From: DASYML01 sp036399835
GTDB taxonomy: Bacteria > Acidobacteriota > Blastocatellia > Pyrinomonadales > Pyrinomonadaceae
Direction of reading: 5' to 3'
Assembly (NCBI GenBank): GCA_036399835.1
Contig: DASWMI010000041.1
Coordinates: 1 to 52,554, forward strand
Length of the DNA: 52,554 nt
The first letter of the stretch is position 1. Every line of letters begins with the position of its first letter. This document shows positions 39,239 to 48,062 of the stretch, one piece after another. Under the pieces are notes generated by a model. That model had not been told where the DNA came from. It searched no databases and was given only the letters and a program-made list of their open reading frames with translations. The translations under genes were made by a program, and so were the position numbers.

Positions 39239-41131
39239 TTAGTCTAGCTCCTCTATTTCATCGAAAGGCCTGATGTTTGGCCTAGATTTTGTCGGCTTAA
39301 AGTCTTCCGCGCCGGTCGTATATTCCTGAGCAGTTCGGGGCTGCTTGACCTTCTCGTGGTCTGAACGCCTTTGCCGCGCACGCCGCGCACGCTTGGTCTC
39401 GCGCACGGACTGCTCCTCCTGCTGGCGCATTCGCTCGAAAGCATCGAAGATCAACTGCTCGTTGACACTCTCGTAGCCCTCCTTCTCCAGTTGTCGCCGC
39501 ACTTCCCGTAGCTCCCAGATGCTCATTGGTGGGTGAGACAAATCGCGGTAAGGGATGGTGTAATACTGCCTGACTTCCGGGTCGAAGAAGTAAAGGTGAC
39601 TGATGTTGCGCGGGTCACGCTTGAAGATAAACTGCCGCTTGAGCTTCGGATTTTCCGGGTCTTTGGCGTTGATGAAGCGGCGCAGCACGTCATGGTAGTA
39701 GTGAATCTCATCTATCACCACGCCGTAGCCCTGAATGGTGCGCTCAATGTAGGGCATGAAATCCAGGCGCAGGCGGTCTTCATCAGTAATGCGTGGTGGT
39801 AGCCCTGTTCCGGGTTTATCGGAACTGCCGAAGATGCCTTCCTCATACTTTCTGACGGGACTCATCTTCAGGCTGCTGTGAAGCCTCTGGTGATAGACTT
39901 CGACGATGTAGATGGTAAGCCAGCGCTCGAACTCGGAAAGCGTCATGGCCGCGCCTTTCTCCGCGTCGTATTCGCCGCGCTCTTTCGGGTTGGATTTCGT
40001 CGTGCCCGGCAGGTTGTGAATCTCTTTCAAGACCGTGCCCAGAAGCCGTTCGATGTGACCTCCCCAGTGCGGCGTCTTCACAGGCCGCCATTGAAGATCA
40101 ATGCCGTGCTCTTCGCAGGCGCGCATGAGCATGTTGCCGCGAAAGACCTTGGCGTTGTCGGCATGAATCACTTTCGGGATGCCCCAGCACGGCCACGAGG
40201 TCGTGAGATCGAAGTGGGCCAGCCACTTCTCTTTGGGCAGGATGGCATGCGCGATGCAGAGGCCCACCGACATCGCATCCGGCGGGTCGAATGAGATGTA
40301 AAAGCCGACTATCATCCGGCTGAACACGTCAATGGCAACCGCGATCCAGGGACGACCGACGGGGCGGCGATAAATATCGTCCACGAGAATGATGTCGAGC
40401 AGCGTGTGGTCTATCTGGATGACTGCGAGCGGCCAGTCAGCGCCGGGGAAATGGCTCAGCACCGGAGAGAACTTCTCTCGCGCGACTTTCGGGCCGGAGC
40501 GTCCTTTCAGCTTTTGCTCTTCGCTCATGGCCGCGATGCGGTTACGCACCGTGTTCTCATGTGGCGGCTCAAGCCCGGCGTTCTTACACCTTCTTTCAAC
40601 TTCTTTGCACGTATTGATGATGGAGCGCTTCTGCTTCTTCAGATAGTGGTCTTCAATCGTGGCGTTGAGAATCTTCTCCACTTCCTCATCGAGGCGGCTC
40701 CTTCCACGCCCGCCGTCACGCTTGGTCGGAATCAGCGCCGAGACTCGCTCCGTCTCTTCGTAGAGCTTGATCCATCGGTAGAGCGTGACCACATGGATAC
40801 CTGCTTGACGCGCTGCTTCCGTGACCACCTGCTTGGTTCGGCGCGGTATCGCCAGAAGCGGGCGGATAATGCTGAAACGGCGTTGCGCCTCGTTCCAATC
40901 CTCATCCGGGACAAGCGTAAGCTCCGTATCGCCCTGCCCGTCTTTGCCGTCTGTGCCTCCTGTATGCTCGTCCGGTGGCAGCGTGAGGTCTTTGATGGGA
41001 AGCCGTTCACTTCTACCTGTGGCCTCGTCTTTAGCTAAGACATTTTCCAGATCAAGCAAATGGGTGATGCGGTAGCGTCGGCCTTCGTATCCGACGATTG
41101 CTCCGGTAACAATACTGATCGTGTTACTCAT
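39239..41131 (-). CDS. tnsB: TnsB/TniA-family DDE transposase
   Basis: A 630-aa retroviral-integrase-fold transposase that cuts and joins 3' ends. Helix-turn-helix DNA-binding regions lie at about 80-210 (VVTEAARQAGIHVVTLYRWIKLY). The rve core is at about 235-390 with catalytic D241 (QIDHTLLD), D325 (HADNAK) and E361 (HIERLLG). A beta-barrel region and a charged tail (ending FDEIEELD) that probably contacts TnsC follow. It starts 24 bp after the tnsA1 stop, forming a tnsA2-tnsA1-tnsB operon transcribed inward from the right end. Confidence 0.95.
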   Translation of the reverse strand: MSNTISIVTGAIVGYEGRRYRITHLLDLENVLAKDEATGRSERLPIKDLTLPPDEHTGGTDGKDGQGDTELTLVPDEDWNEAQRRFSIIRPLLAIPRRTKQVVTEAARQAGIHVVTLYRWIKLYEETERVSALIPTKRDGGRGRSRLDEEVEKILNATIEDHYLKKQKRSIINTCKEVERRCKNAGLEPPHENTVRNRIAAMSEEQKLKGRSGPKVAREKFSPVLSHFPGADWPLAVIQIDHTLLDIILVDDIYRRPVGRPWIAVAIDVFSRMIVGFYISFDPPDAMSVGLCIAHAILPKEKWLAHFDLTTSWPCWGIPKVIHADNAKVFRGNMLMRACEEHGIDLQWRPVKTPHWGGHIERLLGTVLKEIHNLPGTTKSNPKERGEYDAEKGAAMTLSEFERWLTIYIVEVYHQRLHSSLKMSPVRKYEEGIFGSSDKPGTGLPPRITDEDRLRLDFMPYIERTIQGYGVVIDEIHYYHDVLRRFINAKDPENPKLKRQFIFKRDPRNISHLYFFDPEVRQYYTIPYRDLSHPPMSIWELREVRRQLEKEGYESVNEQLIFDAFERMRQQEEQSVRETKRARRARQRRSDHEKVKQPRTAQEYTTGAEDFKPTKSRPNIRPFDEIEELD

Positions 41132-41155
41132 GGCGTTGGACTCCGTTTCATCTCG

Positions 41156-41812
41156 TCAAGCCGCAGCCCGGATGCGTGTACGCATCGTGAGAGGCTGGTC
41201 GAGATCGGCTTCGATCTGTCCGTCGGCAAGCAAGCGCCACAGTATCGGGAGCAGTTCTGCGCGTCTCATCTTGTCCTGATGAACGGCTGCCAGCACGCTT
41301 TCAGGGTCTGCTTCACGCATCCCGCTCAGCGCATAAAGCAGCAATCTCCTGTCATCTTCGTTTATCTCTATCCTGCGATACTGACGCAGGAACCTGGCGT
41401 TATCTAAATAGGGAGTGCGAACCTCGCGCTCCGTGATGATCTTGAAGCGCCAGCCATGCGCGCGTGCGTAAGCGCGACCGGCGCGAATCTTCGGCTTAAT
41501 CTCCTTCCAATCAGTCCAGAGGTCTTCGCGGTACTTCACCTCACAGAGCAGAGGGCGCGTATCTAAGCCAGGCTGTCCCTGACGGTAATAGACCAGAACA
41601 TCGGGCGTGTAGGTGCGCCTTCTTCCCTGATGATCTCTGTATTCGATTGTGACGGGCTGCTCTTCGTAGCGCTCTACTGCGGGGTCGAAGTCCAGGATGA
41701 GGAGAAAGTCGCGCTCCAATGAGGACTCGAAGCCGGTCATCCGGTCGTTCTTGCGACTAGAGACCAGCCCGGTCATGCTGCGGCGGCTAAGGGGCATCTT
41801 TCTGACTGGCAT
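41156..41812 (-). CDS. tnsA: TnsA-family endonuclease, active-type (TnsA1)
   Basis: A 218-aa TnsA-like restriction-fold nuclease that makes the 5' cuts needed for cut-and-paste transposition. The N-terminal catalytic domain has the expected residues: E33 (SSLERDF), D71 (TPDVLV) and E91-x-K93 (LLCEVKYRE). A C-terminal winged-helix region follows (about 115-210, TEREVRTPYLDNARFL onward). It starts 7 nt after the stop of tnsA2 with GGCAAGG as ribosome site. Confidence 0.92.
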   Translation of the reverse strand: MPVRKMPLSRRSMTGLVSSRKNDRMTGFESSLERDFLLILDFDPAVERYEEQPVTIEYRDHQGRRRTYTPDVLVYYRQGQPGLDTRPLLCEVKYREDLWTDWKEIKPKIRAGRAYARAHGWRFKIITEREVRTPYLDNARFLRQYRRIEINEDDRRLLLYALSGMREADPESVLAAVHQDKMRRAELLPILWRLLADGQIEADLDQPLTMRTRIRAAA

Positions 41813-41819
41813 CCTTGCC

Positions 41820-42509
41820 TTAATCTTTTGACCAGATGGTGCTCCGCATCGTCAGGAGTTGGCTGAGGTCTGCGCCGATCCGCCTGATAGCTACCAAGTG
41901 CCACAGCATTGGGAGTAGTTCCGCCCGGAGCGTGTCCTCTTCGGCACACGCGGCCAACAGGCTTTCCGGGTCAGCCTGCCGCAACTCGTGGAGCGTGTTC
42001 AGCAGGGGACGGGCGTGTTCCCAGTTCCTTTTTAACCTCTGGTACGGGAGCAGGAATCTGGCGTTGTCCAGATAGGGCGTCCTCAACTCACGCTCGGTGA
42101 GCATCTGATACCTCCAGCCTCGCCCGCGAGCATGGCGGTGAGCCGCCCGGATGCGTGGTAAAAGGTGCGCCCAGTTTTCCAAAACATCTTTGCGAGTCAT
42201 CACGTCGCAGAGCAACGGCTTCATCCGTCGCGCAGGCACGATGTCTCTGCGATAGGTGATGAGGAATTCGGGAGTAAAGGCGCGGGAGTCGCCTGAAGAG
42301 TCGGTGTACTCAACGGACACCGGCTGACGTTGATAATACTGAACATTGAGGTCGAAGTCTATAATCATTAACAGGTCGCGCATGAGCGCGGCTGCCTCCG
42401 GGCTGGCTGCTGAATCGGTCTCGCGGCCAGAGCCGTCTTCGGGCGGGGCGCAGCGGTAGATGGGCGTTGCGGTTATGCCCTTGTGGATAAGGGGCGCGTA
42501 TTTGCTCAT
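41820..42509 (-). CDS. Degenerate TnsA paralogue (TnsA2), catalytic residues lost
   Basis: A 229-aa paralogue of TnsA1, sharing LLMIIDFD, QPVSVEYTD, RELRTPYLDNARFL and the C-terminal LLPMLWHL region. At the catalytic places it has M43 (for E), E81 (TPEFLI, for D), D102 (LLCDVM, for E) and M104 (for K), so nuclease activity is very unlikely. The reading frame is complete and the fold is conserved, which argues for a structural role such as a heteromeric partner of TnsA1. GGAGG lies 7 nt before the ATG, inside the repeats of the right transposon end, so TnsB could repress the operon. Confidence 0.85.
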   Translation of the reverse strand: MSKYAPLIHKGITATPIYRCAPPEDGSGRETDSAASPEAAALMRDLLMIIDFDLNVQYYQRQPVSVEYTDSSGDSRAFTPEFLITYRRDIVPARRMKPLLCDVMTRKDVLENWAHLLPRIRAAHRHARGRGWRYQMLTERELRTPYLDNARFLLPYQRLKRNWEHARPLLNTLHELRQADPESLLAACAEEDTLRAELLPMLWHLVAIRRIGADLSQLLTMRSTIWSKD

Positions 42510-42648
42510 TTAATTGCCTCCAAACTGGTTGCGGGAACTGTTGTGGAAATGGAAACTGGTAGCGTGAAGTAGTGTGGAAGGTTACGGCCACTTCTGTAGA
42601 AATGGCCGAAAATGGGGTTGGTAGTTGCTTTTTCTTTTAGATTTGACA
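42510..42648. repeat. Transposon right end with about four TnsB-type sites
   Basis: Read inward from ACA at 42648. GCAACT lies at position 21 (42628), then GTAACC (42585), GCTACC (42563) and GCAACC (42532). The last two belong to 26-bp units starting AACTGGT on the plus strand and about 75 percent identical. More sites than the left end, as in Tn7. The tnsA2 promoter must lie here. Confidence 0.75.
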
Positions 42649-42653
42649 GCGGC
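42649..42653. repeat. Target-site duplication, right copy
   Basis: GCGGC, identical to 12594-12598; comM resumes at 42654. Confidence 0.9.
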
Positions 42654-43331
42654 AGTATCCCGCGTCCGGGCGAAGTAAGCCTGGCGCATCACGGCGTACT
42701 CTTTCTGGACGAGCTGCCGGAGTTTGACCGCAGCGCCCTGGAAGTCCTGCGCCAGCCGCTCGAAGACCAGCAGGTGACGATTAGCCGCGCGGCGATGTCG
42801 CTGACCTTCCCAGCCTCCTTTATGCTCGCAGCCGCCATGAATCCGTGTCCCTGCGGATTCTGGAACGACCCCGTGCGCGAGTGCCGCTGCACGCCCTTAC
42901 AGATACAGCGCTACGTAGGCCGCATCTCCGGCCCTCTGCTGGACCGCATAGACATACATATAGACGTGCCCGCCGTGCGCTTTAAAGAGCTGACGTGCGA
43001 GGCGTCGCCCGAGACGGAAAGCTCCGCCGCCATACGCGAGCGCGTAGTGCGTGCCAGAGAGCGGCAGCGCGAGCGTTTCGACCAGGAAGGCATCTTCTCG
43101 AACGCGGCCATGTCGCCGCGACTGATCCGTCACCATTGCAGGATCGATGCGGACAGCGAGCGCCTTTTGGAGAAGGCCATGACGCGTTTGGGCTTGTCAG
43201 CCCGCGCCTATGATAGGATACTGAAAGTTAGCCGGACCATCGCAGACCTTGAGGGTAATGAGCAGATACGCACGCCGCATGTGGCCGAGGCAGTCGGTTA
43301 TCGCTCGCTCGACCGCACCTATTGGACCTGA
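42654..43331 (+). pseudogene. comM: comM (yifB), 3' part
   Basis: C-terminal 225 residues of ComM/YifB, beginning SIPRPGEVSLAHHGVLFLDELPEF (Walker B and presensor region). It continues with the Cys-rich MNPCPCGFW...ECRC stretch and the C-terminal Mg-chelatase-like domain (ARAYDRILKVSRTIADLEG). It lacks the Walker A half, which lies 30 kb upstream. Joined to codon 296 at 12598 it gives a 521-aa protein, close to the usual 500-510. An open frame beginning inside the element could express this half alone but would have no ATP site. Confidence 0.95.
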
Positions 43332-43605
43332 AAAGCGGCGCATCTGCACGAAAGCGTTGAGACGGCACACGAAAAAGATTAACTTTTAGCCGGGCAGGGC
43401 AACGACGCGAGAGAAGCGCCGCATCACAACTCAGGTAGAAAAAGCCCGATTCGCGCGCGAGACCTCTTTCTGGCACGCGAGCGGGAAATGGGCGCGAGCT
43501 GCCCATCAAGGACCGACAGGGGGCGCGTCGCATGTCTGAGGAGCGAGCTGGGAGGCAGATGACCTGAGTCAGACGCCTGCTGCTTGTGGCCCGCTCAAGG
43601 GACAC

Positions 43606-44184
43606 GTGACCGCACCCGAACCTGAGACATCGCAGACTCTCGATTATGAGCTGGCACAGCTCGCCGCCAAAGGTGACATCCAGGCCTTTGAAGACCTCTA
43701 TGAGCGGCATCATCGCAGAGTCTACTCCCTCTGCCTGCGTATGACGCAGAACGTCTCAGAAGCCGAAGACCTGACACAGGAGGTCTTCATCCAGCTCTTT
43801 CGCAAAATAGGAAGCTTTCGGGGCGAGTCGGCCTTTACCACCTGGCTGCACAGGTTGACTGTCAATCAGGTCCTGATGCATTTTCGCAAGCGCGGAGTGC
43901 GCGACGAAAAGACTACGGATGAAGGCGAAGTGCCCGAGCAGATTGTCACTGGCACGGAGAATCCGAACCAGATGCCCGTGGTGGACCGGATTGCTCTGGA
44001 CAAAGCTATCGCGCAGCTCCCTCCGGGCTACCGGACAGTCTTTGTCCTGCATGATGTCGAAGGGCACGAGCATGAGGAGATAGCTCGCATGCTGGGTTGC
44101 TCGGTCGGGACGAGTAAATCGCAGTTGCACAAGGCCAGAATGAAATTACGCGGCCTGCTCAGGCAACAGAATCCGTCTCAATAG
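43606..44184 (+). CDS. ECF-family RNA polymerase sigma factor
   Basis: A 192-aa ECF sigma factor. Region 2 is visible at about 24-90 (FEDLYERHHRRVYSLCLRMTQNVSEAEDLTQEVFIQLFRKI). A short linker and region 4 follow (about 128-185: LPPGYRTVFVLHDVEGHEHEEIARMLGCSVGTSKSQLHKARMKL). It starts at GTG 43606 with AAGGG just upstream. The zinc-finger anti-sigma gene follows in the same direction, and the two DUF4097-type genes beyond may be part of the regulon. Confidence 0.9.
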   Translation: MTAPEPETSQTLDYELAQLAAKGDIQAFEDLYERHHRRVYSLCLRMTQNVSEAEDLTQEVFIQLFRKIGSFRGESAFTTWLHRLTVNQVLMHFRKRGVRDEKTTDEGEVPEQIVTGTENPNQMPVVDRIALDKAIAQLPPGYRTVFVLHDVEGHEHEEIARMLGCSVGTSKSQLHKARMKLRGLLRQQNPSQ

Positions 44185-44404
44185 CTTCAAAGAACGTCCG
44201 CTCGGTTTCACCGATGGTTTCCCCCGAAACCTTTGTTCGAGAGCGGCTCTCAGGTTGGAATCAGGGCTTTTCCGCAACGGAAAGAGGCCCACATTGATGG
44301 CAGTCTCCCCATGATTGCTCAAGTACTGTCCGGGTCGCGCTTCAAAAGTCACAAAGAGGCATCTTCCAAAGAAGCGCGCCGCAAGTCTTAGAGGTTATGA
44401 AAAG

Positions 44405-45127
44405 ATGAACTGCGAGAAGTGCCAGCAACTACTCAGCGATTTCCTCGATGGTAGTCTCGCTGGTGAAGACCAATCGCTCATAGACAAGCATCTGGAAGAG
44501 TGTGCCCCCTGCTTTGCTGTGCGCGAAGACCTCAATTCCATCATCAGCTTTTGCCAGCAGCATCGCGGCGAATACGAGACGCCGCCGCACGCTCATGCGC
44601 TCTGGGTGCGTATACGCAACACGCTGGAGATTGGCAACGGCGCGCCCTCTTATGCTCAAGGCCAGCGGCCAGCGGCCTCGCAGCCTGTGGGCTGGTGGTC
44701 TCGTTTGATGCACAGAAGCTGGGAACTCTCTCTCGCGCAGATGGCCGCGACCGTTTCAGCCATTGCCCTCGCCGTCGCCCTCGCCACTGCCTTTAGTCTG
44801 ACCAGCTTGAAAGACAGAGCGCCCGGCGCGGATAATCTTTCGACGCAGAGAGTCGCGCCGCGCATGGCGCTGGCCGGGCCGGATGACCGCATGCGGCAAC
44901 AGCAGCTGGCGATTGACTACTGGAATCAGCGCGTCGAGCAGCGCAAGGTGCGTTGGAGTCCGCAGATACGCGACGCATTCGAGCGCAACATGCAGGTGCT
45001 GGACCAAACGGTTGAGGACTCAAGGCAGGTGCTCAGCCAGAACCCTCACGACGAAGTCTATGAGGAGATGCTGAACACGGCGCTCAACGATAAGATGGAA
45101 CTCTTGAAAGAGTTCTCCGACATGTGA
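44405..45127 (+). CDS. Zinc-finger (zf-HC2) anti-sigma factor
   Basis: A 240-aa membrane-bound anti-sigma factor. The N-terminal zinc-finger has MNCEKC... and HLEECAPC (HxxxCxxC), then a linker and one transmembrane segment (about 120-140, MAATVSAIALAVALATAFSL). A helical external domain of about 80 residues follows (QQLAIDYWNQRVEQRKVRWSPQ...). The ATG at 44405 was chosen because the family starts with this Cys motif; a longer reading adds 30 residues of unrelated sequence. Cognate to the upstream sigma factor. Confidence 0.85.
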   Translation: MNCEKCQQLLSDFLDGSLAGEDQSLIDKHLEECAPCFAVREDLNSIISFCQQHRGEYETPPHAHALWVRIRNTLEIGNGAPSYAQGQRPAASQPVGWWSRLMHRSWELSLAQMAATVSAIALAVALATAFSLTSLKDRAPGADNLSTQRVAPRMALAGPDDRMRQQQLAIDYWNQRVEQRKVRWSPQIRDAFERNMQVLDQTVEDSRQVLSQNPHDEVYEEMLNTALNDKMELLKEFSDM

Positions 45128-45283
45128 GAGGCTCTTGTCGCGAGCAGCGTTGATGCGTAAGAATTGAACATGATTCGCCCGCGCCGATCTGTCCGATTTG
45201 ACCGGACCAGCGCGGGCGCATTAGTGCAAGAGTTCTCTCCCGGACAGGAAATTTTTCAGAGGGTGATTCTTAAAGTATCAGAG

Positions 45284-46066
45284 ATGAAGAAACGCTTTCC
45301 CGGCGCAGGAAATAACTTTGGCACTCGCGCCCGCCCAGCGCGGCTCGTGCTGGCCTTTATTTCCATCCTCCTGCTTTCGGCCCTTTCTCAAACGAGCGCG
45401 CAGCAGCGTTTCTCGCGCAGGTATCCGGCGCGTCAGAACGTGCGCCTACAACTCGTCAATCTCTTCGGCACGGTGACGGTCGAAGCCTGGAATCGCAGCG
45501 AGATTAAAATCTCCGCCAACATGGATTCGCCGACGGCGCGTTTTACGCCCCGCATGGACGACAACGGGATGCTGATAGACGTGGCGGGCGACAATCGTGG
45601 CCGGGGCGACATCGGCGATGTCAATTTCACGATCAATGTGCCTGTCAATTCAACCGTAGACATAGAGACCAAGCGCGGCAATATCAGCATCAACGGCGTC
45701 GAAGGCTCTATGGTCCGCGCGCACATCTCGCTCGGCGGAGACATCAACCTGACTTCGATTCGCGCGACCGAAGTCTTCGCTCAGAATACTATGGGCGACA
45801 TACTGTTTGACGGCGAGCTTCGCGCGGGCGGCTCTTATCTGTTCAAGACCACAGAAGGCAACATCAGCGTGCGCATCCCCACCAACTCTGAATTCCGCCT
45901 CGAAGCCACAGCCCCGCTTTCGCGCTACATAGACCTCGGCGCATTCTCCAATCGCGGCGCAAATTCCATCAGCGATGGCCGCAAGTGCGTCGGCAACATA
46001 GGCAACGCTCGCGCTTCACTGCAAATCCTCAACCAGCGTGGCCGGATAGCCTTCCTTCATCGTTAG
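45284..46066 (+). CDS. Secreted DUF4097-type beta-strand repeat protein
   Basis: A 260-aa exported protein with a signal peptide (about 1-41, ending SQTSAQ). A right-handed beta-helix-like region follows, with short repeated strands (GTVTVEAWNRSEIKI, TVDIETKRGNISINGVEG, NTMGDILFDGEL), typical of DUF4097 (putative adhesin) proteins. Longer starts at 45164 or 45170 exist, but only the ATG at 45284 gives a normal signal peptide. Downstream of an ECF sigma/anti-sigma pair, it is probably an envelope-stress target. Exact function unknown. Confidence 0.7.
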   Translation: MKKRFPGAGNNFGTRARPARLVLAFISILLLSALSQTSAQQRFSRRYPARQNVRLQLVNLFGTVTVEAWNRSEIKISANMDSPTARFTPRMDDNGMLIDVAGDNRGRGDIGDVNFTINVPVNSTVDIETKRGNISINGVEGSMVRAHISLGGDINLTSIRATEVFAQNTMGDILFDGELRAGGSYLFKTTEGNISVRIPTNSEFRLEATAPLSRYIDLGAFSNRGANSISDGRKCVGNIGNARASLQILNQRGRIAFLHR

Positions 46067-46208
46067 AGCGGTGTTGTTATTACTGCCCGACCGTAAGGGC
46101 GCACGCCTCTCCCCTGATCTTCGGTCCAAGAAAGCTTTCGCAATCTCAGCATGTCAACTATGCTATTTCTGCGCTCGACGGTTTTCGCTCAAGCGGTCGC
46201 AAACATCT

Positions 46209-47114
46209 ATGACTAAACTCATCCAGCTTGCCTTCAAACGCCTTTTGCCTGTCGCTCAAGTATTGGTCCTGTCTCTCCTGCTTCTTCTCTCTGCGAGCGC
46301 GCTGGCTCAACAGCAGAACAAAAAGGGCGGCGCGGCGTCGAATCCGATGATGCCCACGCTGGCGCGCACGACGACGCGCCATGAGACGCGGCGCTTCGCT
46401 TACGGCGGCACGATCTCTATCGTCGGCGCTCCCGCAGGCTCTCTCATCATCGAAGCCTGGCCGCGCAGCGAAGTTGACATCACAGCGGAGATAGAGCTGC
46501 ACGCCTACGCTGAAGAAGATTTCGCGCGCCTCTCTGCCGTCAACGGTTTTCTCTTCGAGGAAGATGTCAACCACCTGCGCATCCTCACCACGGGCATGCA
46601 CGACAAGGCTTTTATGAAGCGTGCCGCGAAAGGTTTTCCAAAGCAGCTTCTGGGCCTGCCCTGGAAGATAGACTATCGTATACGCGTCCCCGCCATCACT
46701 GATCTTGAGATAGACATGGGGCGCGGCCCTCTCAGCATCAGCGGACTTGAAGGAGCCATCCGGCTCAACGCGCTCGAAAGCGATGCGACGCTCGTGCTCG
46801 GCGGCGGCACTGTCTCGGCAACCATCGGCAGCGGCACCGTCAACATCAACATCACGACGCGCAGTTGGCGCGGCTCAGGCATAGACATACGCCTCGCCGC
46901 AGGCGAGATTAATCTACAACTTCCAGCGGGCTTTAACGGAGACCTCAACGCAGACATCCTGCGCACGGGCCAGATCGAAAACGAAGCCTCTTCGCTTGAG
47001 CCGCGCGAGCGTCCAGGTCTCACCAAACGCTCCATCCGTGCGCGTGCCGGAGCGGGCGGCGCAACATTCTCCTTCACAGTCGGCGACGGCAAGCTGACCA
47101 TCAAACAAAAGTAA
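46209..47114 (+). CDS. Secreted DUF4097-like protein
   Basis: A 301-aa exported protein with a signal peptide (about 1-35, ending ALAQ) and the same EAWPRSEVDI motif and strand-rich region as the preceding gene (LEIDMGRGPLSISGLEGAIR, VSATIGSGTVNI). The ATG at 46209 begins a clear signal sequence; the longer frame is unlikely. The two tandem genes look like paralogues. Followed by a 27-bp-arm hairpin at 47117-47210 that probably ends transcription. Confidence 0.7.
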   Translation: MTKLIQLAFKRLLPVAQVLVLSLLLLLSASALAQQQNKKGGAASNPMMPTLARTTTRHETRRFAYGGTISIVGAPAGSLIIEAWPRSEVDITAEIELHAYAEEDFARLSAVNGFLFEEDVNHLRILTTGMHDKAFMKRAAKGFPKQLLGLPWKIDYRIRVPAITDLEIDMGRGPLSISGLEGAIRLNALESDATLVLGGGTVSATIGSGTVNINITTRSWRGSGIDIRLAAGEINLQLPAGFNGDLNADILRTGQIENEASSLEPRERPGLTKRSIRARAGAGGATFSFTVGDGKLTIKQK

Positions 47115-47116
47115 AA

Positions 47117-47210
47117 AGTCTGAGAGTCCGAGAGTCTGGAGTCTGAGAGTCAAAGGCCAAAAGCTTTTATCTTTTGACTCCTGGACTCCAGACTCTCGGA
47201 CTCTCAGACT
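47117..47210. repeat. Dispersed hairpin, copy 2 (27-bp perfect arms)
   Basis: Left arm 47117-47143 and right arm 47184-47210 are perfectly complementary over 27 bp, with an inner GAGTCAAA/TTTGACTC and AAAAGCTTTT near the loop. It shares its words in order with the hairpin at 4343-4410. Followed by TTATTTT, so it could work as a terminator. Confidence 0.75.
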
Positions 47211-47389
47211 TATTTTATCGCTTGTCACTTGTCACCGTTCTTTGTATGCTGTCGCGTCCGCCCGCTTTGTTTGGAGATTTAAGGTTTAGAATTTCAGGTT
47301 CTCCATCTCAAATTCAAATCGCACATCTCACATCAAAAAATTTAGCGGAAAATAACAGCTCTTAAATTCATCATTGGACCAGGATACTT

Positions 47390-47980
47390 ATGACTGTCAA
47401 ATCGGACCGCTGGATTCGCCACATGGCCGAAGAGGCCAACCTGATTAATCCCTTCAGCCCGCAGCTCGTGCGTCACATCGAAGGCCGCCGCATCATCTCC
47501 GCCGGAGCTTCCAGCTACGGCTACGACATGCGTCTCGCGGACGACGGCTTTCGCGTCTTCTCGCCCATACACGGTCGCGAGATTGACCCCAAACAGTTCG
47601 ACGAAGAATCTCTCATCGAGCCGCCGCTACGCACCACCGAAGACGGCTCGAAGTATTACCTCATGCCACCGCACTCTTACGCCCTCGGCGTCACGGTAGA
47701 AACCTTCCACATGCCGCGCAACGTCACCGGCATCGCGATGGGTAAATCCACCTACGCCCGTGCAGGCCTCCTCGTCAACACTACCCCGCTCGAAGCCGGC
47801 TGGACCGGACGCCTCGTCGTTGAACTCGCCAACCTCGCCAATCTCCCCTTGCGCGTCTACGTCAACGAAGGTATCGGCCAGGTCGTCTTTCTTGAATCAG
47901 ACGAACCCTGCGATGTCTCCTACGAAGACCGCGGCGGAAAATATCAAGGCCAAACAGGCCTCACCTATTCGCGTTTATGA
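47390..47980 (+). CDS. dcd: dCTP deaminase
   Basis: Deaminates dCTP to dUTP for thymidylate synthesis; 196 aa, homotrimeric family. Typical motifs are SYGYDMRL near the start, GKSTYARAGLLVNTTPLEAGWTG (nucleotide loop) and VVELANLANLPLRVY with the catalytic Glu. The end (YQGQTGLTYSRL) matches the mobile C-terminal tail that closes on the substrate. AGGA precedes the ATG. Confidence 0.95.
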   Translation: MTVKSDRWIRHMAEEANLINPFSPQLVRHIEGRRIISAGASSYGYDMRLADDGFRVFSPIHGREIDPKQFDEESLIEPPLRTTEDGSKYYLMPPHSYALGVTVETFHMPRNVTGIAMGKSTYARAGLLVNTTPLEAGWTGRLVVELANLANLPLRVYVNEGIGQVVFLESDEPCDVSYEDRGGKYQGQTGLTYSRL

Positions 47981-48062
47981 GATTACCGCTTGATAATAGT
48001 CTCAAGAAATCTTTGTGGATTCCCGCTAATTCTTTTACGCTTATCTTTCTCACGGAGGCGTT

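Larger units (their letters stand above)
12599..42648. mobile_element. Tn7-like transposon inserted in comM (30,050 bp)
   Basis: Bounded by TGT (12599-12601) and ACA (42646-42648), flanked by a 5-bp duplication and splitting comM with exact in-frame restoration on excision. Both termini, read inward, share TGTNAA, then AAAAG at positions 11-15 and GCAACT at positions 21-26. It encodes TnsA (two), TnsB, a TniB-type TnsC, TniQ, a DEDD exonuclease and a TnsE-like protein, plus about 20 kb of cargo with lower GC than the host flanks. All components look intact, so the element may be active. Acinetobacter AbaR/Tn6022-type elements also target comM. Confidence 0.95.

Noticed and set aside
12599..42648. 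CRISPR-associated transposon (CAST)
   Set aside because: No Cas genes or CRISPR array were found anywhere in the element.
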